Shown: positions 26,503-35,026 of the stretch, piece by piece
How the letters are laid out: the number at the start of each line of letters is the position of its first letter
Numbering within the stretch: position 1 is the stretch's first letter
Assembly: GCA_934101115.1 (NCBI GenBank)
Contig: CAKOPW010000006.1
Location: 1 to 64,000, forward strand
Direction of reading: 5' to 3'
Source of the DNA: an uncultured Bacilli bacterium
Lineage (GTDB): Bacteria; Bacillota_I; Bacilli_A; RF39; UBA660
DNA length: 64,000 bases
Notes under the pieces: model-generated
Told to the model about the DNA's origin: nothing
The model's database searches: none
Seen by the model: the letters and a program-made list of their open reading frames with translations, nothing else
Program-made: the position numbers and the translations under genes

Positions 26503-26583
26503 AGTGAGAAGCAAAGTTTCTTTAGGACGCGATGCTTACCACAGTTTGGGTTGCACCTTTTTCAAAAGAAAAGGTGCTTTTTT
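26503..26583 (+). ncRNA. Candidate small RNA of about 80 nt, family unknown
   Basis: The unit runs from a good promoter to a strong intrinsic terminator: stem GCACCTTTT/AAAAGGTGC (26553-26561 and 26569-26577) followed by six T. The body can pair AAGCA with TGCTT around a GC-richer GGACGCGA segment, unusual for this AT-rich region. I compared it mentally with SRP, 6S, tmRNA, preQ1, c-di-GMP and THF riboswitch consensus motifs and recognised none. It might also be an attenuator, but no plus-strand gene follows. Confidence 0.5.
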
Positions 26584-26589
26584 ATATCT

Positions 26590-26885
26590 TATATTCCTTT
26601 TCTACAAAGAAGATATAATAATATAAAAATTATAATGATTAAACTTGTTACTAGTAGTTCTATTTTAAATTGGTGTTTAAACATTATACATCACTTCCTT
26701 ACTACAGCTTATTTTGCTGAAAATTCACGTCCTACATATAAGAAAGTGATAAGCATCTTTTCCTTGCTTCTCAAGAAAATATTTAAGCATAATTTTTTTA
26801 TATTTCAAAACTACAAAATTTTAAATTTAGAGGCTCAGATCTTTAATATCTGTAGCTATTTATATGTAAATCGTTAAAATCTGTC
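26590..26885. other. Intergenic stretch, nothing recognised
   Basis: About 300 bp of AT-rich sequence between the candidate small RNA and the thyA terminator. An open frame on the plus strand (26551-26877) overlaps the terminator, lacks a ribosome site and has no recognisable domain, so I do not call it. Confidence 0.55.
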
Positions 26886-26916
26886 AAAAAAAGCTACCAA
26901 TTTTTAAGTTTGGTAG
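26886..26916 (-). terminator. Intrinsic terminator of folA-thyA
   Basis: On the minus strand the stem CTACCAA/TTGGTAG with a nine-base loop is followed by seven T. Confidence 0.82.
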
Positions 26917-26939
26917 TTTTAACATTTTTTTTAATATTT

Positions 26940-28343
26940 TTATTGAGCAATTGGCATTTTAATAAATGGTGTTGGAGTATAATTTTTAAGTTTTATATCT
27001 TTATTACCAATTGGATTTTCTAATAAGTATGGATCTGTTGAATCGACATAATCTGTTGAATATTCAAAAATGCTGTCATGATTTGCAAGTTCAAGTATTG
27101 GATTATCTCTTGTAACTAAGTGTTCAAAACATGTTTTTCTTTCAAATGATTCATCAAAATCTTTTGCTAGGTCTTCATATCCAAGAGTTTTCAAAATATC
27201 CACTCTTTTCTTAATTGATAAATCTTCTGGGGTTTGTTGAACTCCATTTTTTATGAATGCTTGATTATTATGTATATACGAATCAATAATTGGATAAATT
27301 GTTTTATTAATATTTTCAAAATATTCGCATACTCCTGAATAATAGTTTTCAATTTCTTCATCAGAACTTGTTTGAATCATACTTATTTGTTTAAGCATTG
27401 TATTATATCTTGCTAATTGTTTTTTTATTCCATCAAGTTGGTTAACATAAATGTGAGCATCCATTATACTCCAACTCATTGTTCCAACTTCATATCCACA
27501 AGCCTTAGCAAACATGGATAAAAGTAAGACATATTGAGTAATATTAAACGGAAGTCCAAGTGGAACGTCAGCACTTCTTTGATGAACATATGAATGAAGT
27601 TTTCCATCTGGTGTTACTTTATATTCACTACTCCAAACACATGATGGAAGCACGGCTTTTGGAATATGAGCGTCTTGCCATAGATTAATATTCATTCTTC
27701 TATCAGTTGGATTATTCTTTAATGTCCATTCAACACATTGAGGTTTCTTATAAATAGCGTTTAGACATCCATAAGCCTCTCCAATTGACTCTGCATATTC
27801 AAGTCCAAACCAAATAGCTTGTTTTATAGTTCTTGCATGAGCTTTTTTATCCATAACATCCTTGGATTTAACCATAGTTTGTCTACCATATTTATCTAAA
27901 CGAGGAATTATTTCAATCACACCTGTTAATGGATTTCTAACTTGTTCCATTAATGGGACTTCTCTTTCAGGATCATCTATTGCATTATCGCCTTGTTCAT
28001 ATATACGATATATTCCATCTTCATCAACTTCCCATAAGTTCCAAGTATTATTGCCTCTTGCTCTTAACCATGATGGATGGTTATCTTGTACTGTGTGTAT
28101 CCATTGTATTTCAGAAGTACTATTTTTGACTTTTACATCTTTAGTTTCAGCAATTGGGAATTCACGACCAACATTAAATTTATAGTTCCATCCTGCAATA
28201 CTTATTGTATCTATTCCTGTTCTGTTTTTAGTTATTACTCCTTCTTGTAAGATTTCACTGACAAGTTTACAATATGATATATCCATTTCAGTTAATCTTA
28301 CTTTGCTTCTATCAATTTTTATTTCTTTACCATTTACTATCAT
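26940..28343 (-). CDS. thyA: Thymidylate synthase, unusually long
   Basis: ThyA methylates dUMP to dTMP using methylene-tetrahydrofolate. Hallmarks are KNRTGIDTISIAG near residue 39, the nucleophile Cys235 in AVLPSCVWSSEYKV, and QRSADVPLGLPFNITQYVLL followed by WSIMDAHIYVNQ. At 467 aa it far exceeds the usual 264-316. The extra length comes from an insertion around 110-165 between the N-terminal strand and the catalytic core, and another around 320-390. The residue after Cys is Val rather than the usual His. It is 14 bp behind a folA that carries a stop codon. Ribosome site GAAGGT. Confidence 0.92.
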   Translation of the reverse strand: MIVNGKEIKIDRSKVRLTEMDISYCKLVSEILQEGVITKNRTGIDTISIAGWNYKFNVGREFPIAETKDVKVKNSTSEIQWIHTVQDNHPSWLRARGNNTWNLWEVDEDGIYRIYEQGDNAIDDPEREVPLMEQVRNPLTGVIEIIPRLDKYGRQTMVKSKDVMDKKAHARTIKQAIWFGLEYAESIGEAYGCLNAIYKKPQCVEWTLKNNPTDRRMNINLWQDAHIPKAVLPSCVWSSEYKVTPDGKLHSYVHQRSADVPLGLPFNITQYVLLLSMFAKACGYEVGTMSWSIMDAHIYVNQLDGIKKQLARYNTMLKQISMIQTSSDEEIENYYSGVCEYFENINKTIYPIIDSYIHNNQAFIKNGVQQTPEDLSIKKRVDILKTLGYEDLAKDFDESFERKTCFEHLVTRDNPILELANHDSIFEYSTDYVDSTDPYLLENPIGNKDIKLKNYTPTPFIKMPIAQ

Positions 28344-28357
28344 AACTTTACCTTCTT

Positions 28358-28864
28358 TTACTTTCTAACATATAATTTTCTTTTATAGGATATTCCATTT
28401 TCATTTCCTTCATATATAGTTTTTTCATTCCATTCGTATTCATCTATTTCAGGAAAATAAACATCTGCTTTACCTTCAGCATCTATTTCTGTAAGAACTA
28501 AAGTCTTAGCATATTCGAGCATATTTTCATATAACGAAACGCCACCTATAACTACAAGTTCTTGTTTATAGTTTTCAATATATTCAAGCAGTTCTTACAT
28601 ACTATGTACAATATATATTTGTTCATTTTTTTCTATATCATTTTCATGATTTCTAGTTAACACGATATGTTTCCTTCCAGGAAGTGGTTTTCCTCCACGA
28701 AGAGAATAAAAAGTGTTATATCCCATAATCATTTGTTTACCCATTGTATATTCTTTAAAAAATTTTAAGTCTTCTTTAAACCGCCAAATAAGGTCATTAT
28801 CTTTGCCTAGTTCATTGTTTTTACCAAGTGCAGCAATCATACTGACGTTATCAAATACTTGCAT
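28358..28864 (-). pseudogene. folA: Dihydrofolate reductase interrupted by an in-frame TAA
   Basis: DHFR regenerates tetrahydrofolate used up by ThyA. From ATG 28864 (AGGAGG eight bases upstream) the frame reads VSMIAALGKNNELGKDNDLI, FFKEYTMGKQMIMGYNTFYS, KPLPGRKHIVLTR and stops at TAA 28597-28595. The same frame continues without shift: ELLEYIENYKQELVVIGG, YAKTLVLTEIDAEGKADVYF, then a normal TAA at 28358. Removing the single stop gives a normal 168-residue DHFR with the IGG cofactor loop. The rest shows no decay, so the mutation is recent or a sequencing error. The first part alone (89 aa) lacks the C-terminal half needed for activity. Confidence 0.9.
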
Positions 28865-28908
28865 AACCAAATCCTCCTAAATATATTTTAACATAAATTA
28901 TAGAATTG

Positions 28909-28947
28909 AAAATAAAAAAACACTTATTGTTTGTAACAAAAGTGTTT
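28909..28947 (-). terminator. Intrinsic terminator of vanY-like gene
   Basis: On the minus strand the stem AAACACTT/AAGTGTTT is followed by a T-rich run. Confidence 0.75.
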
Positions 28948-29939
28948 TAATTTTCCATATAATAGGCATAATATTCATCAAAAGTAAGATTAGATTCATG
29001 AACTTTTTCAGCTAATTCTTTACCTAAATAACGATAGTGCCAAGACTCATAATTGTACCCTGTAATGTTTTGTTTATCTTTAGGATATCTTAAGATAAAA
29101 CCAAATTTATAAGAATTATTTATAAGCCATTCGTAGCTTTTAGATTCATGAAATTTTGCTTGACTTGTACACTCTTTAGAATAAATATCCAAGGCAAGTC
29201 CGGTTTGATGCTCAGAATATCCTGCTCTTGCAGCTATAGAATCGGCATATTTTGTTCCTTTATCAGCTTGATATGCTTCATATACTTCTTTTTGATGAGC
29301 AGCAGAACGATATCCGGAAATAAGTATTAAATAAATTCCCTCTTCGTATGCGGCATTCCACATTTCAATAAAAGCATTATAGGCTTCACTTCTAATCTTT
29401 TTAGGTTCTCCATAATAATATTTTATATCAACATTTACTAAATCTTCTGGTTCATAATCTTCACCTAAACTATAATACTTATTAGCAAGTATTCCATAAC
29501 CTTTTGAAAAATCAGTTTTTAGATCAGCTTCATAATAATTTATATTTCGATGAACATTTACTAAAGATACAATACTGTCATAATCATATCCTTCTGTGCC
29601 ATGATATTTGAAAAAATCTTCATCTTTAGTTATAACTTGATCTAAATATCCATCTAGATTTTTAAACATAAAATATTTAGCAGTTAGAAAATGAGGAACA
29701 AATTCATTATATCCTAAATCTATTACTTTCTTTTGTTCATCTTCATTTAACTTTTCAAGAATTAGTTTTGTATCATCCTCAGAATATCCAAGATTCTTAA
29801 GTGCATATTCATTAGTTTTAGTATATAAATATTCTTGATATTTTTTTACACCAAAAACTATACCTCCTACAAGAAGTATCATAACTACAAAAAATATTTT
29901 AACACTTGTTTTAAGTCTATATACTTTCTTAGTTTCCAT
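28947..29939 (-). CDS. VanY/DacY-family D-alanyl-D-alanine carboxypeptidase, membrane-anchored
   Basis: This M15B zinc peptidase family trims terminal D-Ala from peptidoglycan stem peptides. One N-terminal transmembrane helix (about 13-30) anchors an extracellular enzyme. Motifs: ILISGYRSAAHQKEVY (about 205-220), SEHQTGLALDIYS with the zinc His and Asp (about 246-254), and ESWHYRYLG with the third zinc ligand (about 299). The stretch between anchor and catalytic domain (40-190) is helical and unassigned. Length 330 aa. No vancomycin-resistance genes surround it, so a housekeeping cell-wall role is more likely. Confidence 0.92.
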   Translation of the reverse strand: METKKVYRLKTSVKIFFVVMILLVGGIVFGVKKYQEYLYTKTNEYALKNLGYSEDDTKLILEKLNEDEQKKVIDLGYNEFVPHFLTAKYFMFKNLDGYLDQVITKDEDFFKYHGTEGYDYDSIVSLVNVHRNINYYEADLKTDFSKGYGILANKYYSLGEDYEPEDLVNVDIKYYYGEPKKIRSEAYNAFIEMWNAAYEEGIYLILISGYRSAAHQKEVYEAYQADKGTKYADSIAARAGYSEHQTGLALDIYSKECTSQAKFHESKSYEWLINNSYKFGFILRYPKDKQNITGYNYESWHYRYLGKELAEKVHESNLTFDEYYAYYMEN

Positions 29940-29967
29940 ATCATCACTCTAAAATAATTATAAAGCA

Positions 29968-29998
29968 TAAAAAAAAAGAACTCAAGTAAATGAGTTCT
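29968..29998 (-). terminator. Intrinsic terminator of hup
   Basis: On the minus strand the stem AGAACTCA/TGAGTTCT is followed by nine or ten T. Confidence 0.85.
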
Positions 29999-30005
29999 AT
30001 ATTTA

Positions 30006-30278
30006 TTAATTTAAAGCGTCTTTTAATTTGCTTCCTGCTTTAAATGAAACAACATTTTTAGCAGCAATTTTCATTGGTTCTTTAGTTAATGGATTAATTC
30101 CTTCTCTAGCAGGTCTTACTTTTGAAGAGAAAGTTCCGAATCCAACGAATGCAACTTTTTGACTTTCTTTAAGTCCTTTTTCGATTCCTTTCAACATAGC
30201 GTCTACTGCTCTTCCTGCATCAGCTTTAGTTAATCCAGTTTCAGCAGCAACAAATTCTACTAATTCAGTTTTTGACAT
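30006..30278 (-). CDS. hup: HU-family nucleoid protein
   Basis: HU is a small DNA-bending dimer that compacts the nucleoid. The 90-residue protein has MSKTELVEFVAAETGLTKAD at the N-terminus, the conserved VGFGTFSSKVRPAREGINP arm region and a C-terminal FKAGSKLKDALN. I start at ATG 30278, nine bases after GGGAGGT; the open frame extends six codons upstream (from 30296) but those residues are not family-like. It is monocistronic, with a terminator on each side. Confidence 0.96.
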   Translation of the reverse strand: MSKTELVEFVAAETGLTKADAGRAVDAMLKGIEKGLKESQKVAFVGFGTFSSKVRPAREGINPLTKEPMKIAAKNVVSFKAGSKLKDALN

Positions 30279-30362
30279 TTTAAATGTACCTCCCATATAT
30301 TTTTTCTAGTAGGTTTACCCTACATATAAAATGTAGCAAAAAATTATCTTAAATGCAATAAA

Positions 30363-30388
30363 AAATAACGAAAAATCGTTATTTTTTT
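30363..30388. terminator. Bidirectional-looking terminator between cps operon and hup
   Basis: The stem AAATAACG/CGTTATTT has T runs on both strands. It most likely ends the minus-strand cps operon just after the gene ending at 30396. Confidence 0.75.
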
Positions 30389-30395
30389 AATATAT

Positions 30396-31184
30396 TTATT
30401 GTTTTTCAATACATTTTATTATTATTTTTATATACATATCTAAATAATTAGTGTACCCTGAATATTTATCCAAATCTTCTTTAAATACTAAGTCATTTTC
30501 AACTCCATAAAGCATATGCATGTCTTTACTTTGTTTATCAATAACTAAAATACCATATTCTGAATCAAAGTCATGACCATATTTGTCATGTTTCAACTTT
30601 ATTCTAAATTCAAAATTATCTTTAAAAATATTATTTAATATGTCTATTGTTTCTTTCTCTACTTGTTTATAATTTCTTTTATCATTACATCTTTCAATTA
30701 AAGATATCAAATTCTTATATTCTTCACTTGGATGATAAGGGTTTTCTTCATGTATTTCATCTTCTCTTATAGAACCATAGCCTAAAACTTTTACAATTAT
30801 TTCTAAATCAGTTTCATTAGTTCTATCTGTGTAATAATAACCATTCAAAATAGCTTCTTTGTCCTTTAAAAGATTATGAATTATTTCAAATTCATCATTA
30901 TGTTCTTTTAAAAATTTGACACTGGCATTATAGTTTTCAAATGATTCATCAGTTTTAAAAGATTCTCTTTCATCAGCATAAAAACCAAGTTGATTTCTTT
31001 TTAAATAAATTCTTTTATTATAACAACTAGTTTCGGTTAAAATAAAACCTAAATTAGTAAATTTCATCTTATATATTGATAATGTTGTATCGATGCTTTC
31101 TAGTCTAAATCTTGATAAATCATCGATTTTACTTAAAAATATTTTATAAAGATCTTCTTTTGAATATCCATTTATATTTAACAT
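30396..31184 (-). CDS. Cytoplasmic protein of unknown function at end of cps operon
   Basis: 262 residues with no signal peptide or membrane helix. It is charged and of mixed alpha/beta character, with a Tyr-rich middle (NGYYYTDRTNETDL) and YGHDFDSEYGILVIDKQSKD near the end. I recognise no domain. It follows cpsC by 35 bp on the same strand, behind AAAGGTGAT, so it is probably co-transcribed with the phosphoregulatory genes. Confidence 0.7.
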   Translation of the reverse strand: MLNINGYSKEDLYKIFLSKIDDLSRFRLESIDTTLSIYKMKFTNLGFILTETSCYNKRIYLKRNQLGFYADERESFKTDESFENYNASVKFLKEHNDEFEIIHNLLKDKEAILNGYYYTDRTNETDLEIIVKVLGYGSIREDEIHEENPYHPSEEYKNLISLIERCNDKRNYKQVEKETIDILNNIFKDNFEFRIKLKHDKYGHDFDSEYGILVIDKQSKDMHMLYGVENDLVFKEDLDKYSGYTNYLDMYIKIIIKCIEKQ

Positions 31185-31219
31185 ATCATCACCTTTAATT
31201 CGGTTTCTTCTCTTTAGTT

Positions 31220-31945
31220 TTATTTAGATTTTGCAATTGGTAAAACAATATCTTCCTTTTTACTTTTTTTCATATTTTTTACTCTAGAGCTTATTGGAAC
31301 AACTCCAATAACTGGTAAATTAGTAATTTTTTCTATTTCTTCTTCATCTTTAATGGTTGTATCAAAATAAAATGATATGAAGATAATACCTATTGAAAGT
31401 ATCATTCCTATAAGGGAACCAATTACAACAATTTTTAAAGTTGATGCTGATGACGGAATCTCACTTACTTCAGCTTTATCAATTGTACTGATGTTTTCAA
31501 TTTTATAAATAGAAACTATTTCTGATGCAAATACGTCAGCTATTTCATTCGCGATTTCGCATGCAAGTTCATTATCTTTATCAGTTACTTTAATACTTAT
31601 TATTGAAGTATCTGTTATCTCACCTACACTTACCATAGAATTTAATTCTTTATAAGTTAAATCTAAATTTAGTTTTTCAATTACTTGATTAAGAACCCTT
31701 TTACTCTTTATTATTTCGCCATATGTTGTAACAAGAGATTTATTTAAATTGACATCACTTGTATTTATAGCTGCATTTTCATTTGCTTGATTTAAAAGAA
31801 TTGTTGTTTCACTTGTATATTTAGGAACTCTAAACTTATTAACATAGATACTTGATAAACAAAAGAATATTGAAGTTGCAAAAATAATATATATTATTTT
31901 AGATTTAAAATAATTAAATAATTGAGTTATATCTAATTCTTCCAT
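31220..31945 (-). CDS. cpsC: Capsular polysaccharide co-polymerase / kinase modulator CpsC-CapA
   Basis: Wzz-family membrane adaptor controlling polymer length and activating the tyrosine kinase CpsD. Two transmembrane helices (about 18-33 and 171-192) flank an extracellular domain with the IVSIYKIENISTIDKAEVSE segment. The Pro-rich SEIPSSASTLK precedes the second helix as in the family, and the cytosolic tail (LPVIGVVPIS) contacts the kinase. Length 241 aa. It starts two bases after the cpsD stop. The order cpsB-cpsD-cpsC differs from the streptococcal B-C-D order. Confidence 0.9.
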   Translation of the reverse strand: MEELDITQLFNYFKSKIIYIIFATSIFFCLSSIYVNKFRVPKYTSETTILLNQANENAAINTSDVNLNKSLVTTYGEIIKSKRVLNQVIEKLNLDLTYKELNSMVSVGEITDTSIISIKVTDKDNELACEIANEIADVFASEIVSIYKIENISTIDKAEVSEIPSSASTLKIVVIGSLIGMILSIGIIFISFYFDTTIKDEEEIEKITNLPVIGVVPISSRVKNMKKSKKEDIVLPIAKSK

Positions 31946-31947
31946 AA

Positions 31948-32628
31948 CTAACCTCCATAATATGCATCATAGTATTTGTTATAGTATCCATTTTTAGTGG
32001 CTGGTACTTTATTTAAAATAACACCTGCTATGTGTGCATTTACTCCTTCTAATGCTTTTACAGTTTTCTTAAGCATGTCTTCACTAGTTTGTTTATAAGC
32101 TGTTACTATTACAGTTGTAGATACATATTTAGTTACAACTAAAGCATCTGATAAACCAACTACTGGAGGGCAGTCAAAAATAATAATATCATAGTTATTT
32201 TCAAGCAATGTAATAAGTTTCCCCATACGTTTACTTTCTAAAAGCTCACTTGGATTAGGAGGTACCGTTCCACTTGGAAGTAAGTAAACTCCTTTAAGTT
32301 TAGTTTTTATTGTTTCAATTTTTACTCCTGATAAATCAGATATTAAAATATTGGATAAACCTTTTCCATTGGAAACACCAAATATTTCATATTGTCTTCC
32401 TCTACGAAGATCACAGTCAATTATTAAAACTTTTTTACCGGATAATGCATAACTTTGAGCAAGAGATGCAGCTATAAAACTTTTTCCCTCACCTGGTTCT
32501 GTAGAAGTTAGCATAATCTTTTTTTCTCCACCATTAACTAAACTAAATTCAAGATTTGTTCTGATTGTTTTAACTGCTTCAGCTACTCTTGATTTAGGAT
32601 TAGATAACATATTTAATTCCTCTAACAT
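31948..32628 (-). CDS. cpsD: BY-type tyrosine kinase CpsD-CapB
   Basis: Autophosphorylating ATPase that regulates exopolysaccharide synthesis. It has Walker A TEPGEGKSF (about 44-52), Walker A' VLLIIDCDLRR-type motif (IDCDLRRGRQ), Walker B IIIFDCPPVVGLSDAL, and a C-terminal tyrosine cluster NGYYNKYYDAYYGG, the autophosphorylation tail. Length 226 aa. The start could be ATG 32628 or ATG 32610, both with adequate ribosome sites. Partner CpsC follows and phosphatase CpsB precedes. Confidence 0.94.
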   Translation of the reverse strand: MLEELNMLSNPKSRVAEAVKTIRTNLEFSLVNGGEKKIMLTSTEPGEGKSFIAASLAQSYALSGKKVLIIDCDLRRGRQYEIFGVSNGKGLSNILISDLSGVKIETIKTKLKGVYLLPSGTVPPNPSELLESKRMGKLITLLENNYDIIIFDCPPVVGLSDALVVTKYVSTTVIVTAYKQTSEDMLKKTVKALEGVNAHIAGVILNKVPATKNGYYNKYYDAYYGG

Positions 32629-32671
32629 ATAAATCCACCTTTTTATTATATAGTTATTATATCATGAATAA

Positions 32672-33388
32672 TCAGTTTATTTCTTCATTTTTTATGACTT
32701 TTGTAAAGTTATCCTCTAGTATTGCTTTACTTTTTTCAACACCAACACATTTTAAAATTATTTTTTCACATTTTTTTAAATAATTAAAACGATTATCAGG
32801 ATGATGAATATCGCTTCCAACAAAACTGATAAGATTAAGTTTTAAAAGATTTTTAGCCATTGTTTTGGCATGACGACCGTATAAACCAGCTAAAGAAGCA
32901 AAGTTGATTTGCATTAAAACTCCCATACTTCTTAATGTATAAAAGAATTCATAATCCTTATAGTAAGCTTCATATCTTTCTGGATGAGCAAGTATTGGAA
33001 CTATACCATTACTTATAAGTTCAAAAAATATTGATTTTACTTCATTAATCTTTGAATGCATTGGTATTTCAATCAACATATATCGGCTATTATTTATAGT
33101 TGTAAGTTTTTTTTCTTTATAAAGTTTTAAAATATTATTGCTGATATATACTTCATTACCTAAATAAATATTTATATTTAAATCTTCAGCAGATTTCTTT
33201 ATAGTATTAAGTATTTTTTCGTTTTCACTTACTTCACTTACATATTTGGATTCATCAATATAATGAGGTGTAAAAACAATATCGGTAACGCCACACTCAT
33301 GAGCGTTTTTAAGCATTTCTTTTGTTTCTTCTAAACTTTTTGATCCGTCATCAACTCCATATAAAAAATGACTGTGTAAATCTTTCAT
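32672..33388 (-). CDS. cpsB: PHP-family tyrosine phosphatase CpsB
   Basis: Mn-dependent phosphatase that dephosphorylates CpsD. PHP motifs in order: DLHSHFLYGVDDGS (3-16), FTPHYI (39-44), YLGNEVYI (about 76), AHPERYEAYY (about 138) and GSDIHHPDNR (about 196). All metal ligands are present. Length 238 aa. It heads the four-gene operon. No glycosyltransferase, flippase or polymerase gene is in the window, so the set controls a polysaccharide locus elsewhere or an unusual function. Confidence 0.94.
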   Translation of the reverse strand: MKDLHSHFLYGVDDGSKSLEETKEMLKNAHECGVTDIVFTPHYIDESKYVSEVSENEKILNTIKKSAEDLNINIYLGNEVYISNNILKLYKEKKLTTINNSRYMLIEIPMHSKINEVKSIFFELISNGIVPILAHPERYEAYYKDYEFFYTLRSMGVLMQINFASLAGLYGRHAKTMAKNLLKLNLISFVGSDIHHPDNRFNYLKKCEKIILKCVGVEKSKAILEDNFTKVIKNEEIN

Positions 33389-33421
33389 GATATCACCACT
33401 TTTATTATAAAGTTAAAGAAT

Positions 33422-33448
33422 AAAAAAAAGAATATTTTACATATTCTT
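33422..33448 (-). terminator. Intrinsic terminator of spoIVA
   Basis: On the minus strand the stem AAGAATAT/ATATTCTT is followed by eight T. Confidence 0.8.
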
Positions 33449-33462
33449 TTACGTTTTATTTA

Positions 33463-34941
33463 CTATAATACAATAGCTATTAATTTATCAGAGCCTTTAT
33501 TTACAATCTTACTAACAGTGCTTGAAAGTTTATAACGAGTGGAATCTTTCATCATCATTAATTTAGTTTGAATACCTTCTTTAACGATTTCATCTAGGCT
33601 TCTACCAAATATTTCACTTTTCCAAATGCTTGTAGGATCATCATTATAATCTCTCATAATATAGTCGATTAATTCTTTAGATTGAACTTCAGTTCCAATT
33701 ATTGGTTCAAAAGTGGATTCAACATCAACCTTAATCATATGAATTGAACTAGCTTTAGCTTTTAATCTTACTCCGTAACGTGTACCTTGTTTTATGATTT
33801 CTGGTTTTTCAAGCATCATATCTTTTAATGTTGGATAAACAATTCCATATCCACATCCATGAGCCATCTTTAAAGCTTCAGATAAGCATTTATTTTCTTC
33901 TTCACTTTCATGATATCTTGAGAATACTTTTAGGATACTTGCTTTACTTACATTTGAATATCCGACAATATTCTTTAAAGTTTCATTATAAAGCTCATCA
34001 GAACTATCAAGGTTTAGAGAAACAACACCTGTACCAGCATCAAATTCACTTATATATGCTCGAGATATAATATCCGAATCAGTATAATAATTGATTATCG
34101 AATTAACATCACCCATTTTATTGACGTTAATAACACTTTCTTTTATTTTATTTAGATAATGCATTTTTATTTCATTTTTGTTTGGTAAAACGTGTACCCA
34201 TTCAGGAAGTTTTACTTCAACATCAACAATTGGGAATTCATCTATTGCACTTCTTAAAATATCATTGATTTCTTTTTTACCCATAGCTTCAACATTTAAA
34301 GGAATTACTTTTACTCCATGTTTTTCTTCAATTTCCATCTTTATCTTTAATGTATCTGGATTATCTGTGTGAGTAGTGTTAAGAATAACAATAAATGGTT
34401 TATTTATACTTTTAAGTTCTTCAATTACTTTAGTTTCACCATCTATATAATCACTTCTTTTAAACTCTCCAAAAGATCCATCAGTAGTTATAACAATTCC
34501 AATTGTAGAATGATCTTTTATAACTTTTTCAGTTCCAATTTCGGCTGCCTCGATAAATGGGATTGCTTCTGGGTACCAAGGCGTATTGACTAGTCTTGGG
34601 TTAGATTCAGCATCTTCATACCCGATTGCTCCATCAATAACATAACCAACACAGTCAATAAGTTTGATGTTTGTTTTAAAGTCATCTATTTTAATTACGG
34701 CCCCTTGTGATGGAACAAATTTTGGCTCAGTAGTCATAATCTGTTTTCCATTTGATGATTGAGGAATTTCATCTAAACATTTTTTCTTATCGTATTCGTC
34801 TTCTATATTTGGAACGACTAAATTTTCAATTACTTTTTTTATAAAAGTTGATTTACCAGTTCTAACTGTACCAACAACTCCTAGATATATTGATCCGTTT
34901 CCTCTTGCGGATATATCTTTAATTATGTCTTTCATCTCCAT
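33463..34941 (-). CDS. spoIVA: Stage IV sporulation protein A, spore coat ATPase
   Basis: SpoIVA polymerises with ATP on the forespore surface as the base of the spore coat. The N-terminal domain has Walker A GVVGTVRTGKSTFIKK (21-36) and MTTEPKFVPSQGAVI with the sensor Thr. KLIDCVGYVIDGAIGYEDAE follows. The C-terminal region (to 492) ends SDKLIAIVL. At 492 aa it matches the Bacillus protein in length, and the motifs are conserved. It is a strong marker of an endospore programme. It stands alone, with AGGAGAGG upstream and its own terminator. No SpoVM is seen. Confidence 0.95.
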   Translation of the reverse strand: MEMKDIIKDISARGNGSIYLGVVGTVRTGKSTFIKKVIENLVVPNIEDEYDKKKCLDEIPQSSNGKQIMTTEPKFVPSQGAVIKIDDFKTNIKLIDCVGYVIDGAIGYEDAESNPRLVNTPWYPEAIPFIEAAEIGTEKVIKDHSTIGIVITTDGSFGEFKRSDYIDGETKVIEELKSINKPFIVILNTTHTDNPDTLKIKMEIEEKHGVKVIPLNVEAMGKKEINDILRSAIDEFPIVDVEVKLPEWVHVLPNKNEIKMHYLNKIKESVINVNKMGDVNSIINYYTDSDIISRAYISEFDAGTGVVSLNLDSSDELYNETLKNIVGYSNVSKASILKVFSRYHESEEENKCLSEALKMAHGCGYGIVYPTLKDMMLEKPEIIKQGTRYGVRLKAKASSIHMIKVDVESTFEPIIGTEVQSKELIDYIMRDYNDDPTSIWKSEIFGRSLDEIVKEGIQTKLMMMKDSTRYKLSSTVSKIVNKGSDKLIAIVL

Positions 34942-35026
34942 AATTACCTCTCCTTTATAGTTAAAATATATGTGTCATATTTAAATTTATTACATATACT
35001 AAACTAAAAAAGTGTAATTAATTTAA

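Noticed and set aside
26551..26877. 108-aa open frame on the plus strand
   Set aside because: It starts inside the candidate RNA terminator, lacks a ribosome site, and its composition is that of random AT-rich sequence.
26590..26885. T-box or riboswitch leader for thyA
   Set aside because: thyA and folA are on the minus strand and this stretch is downstream of them; no T-box or riboswitch consensus was recognised.
31220..33388. A complete capsule biosynthesis locus
   Set aside because: Only the phosphoregulatory genes cpsB, cpsD and cpsC are present; no glycosyltransferase, flippase or polymerase is found nearby.
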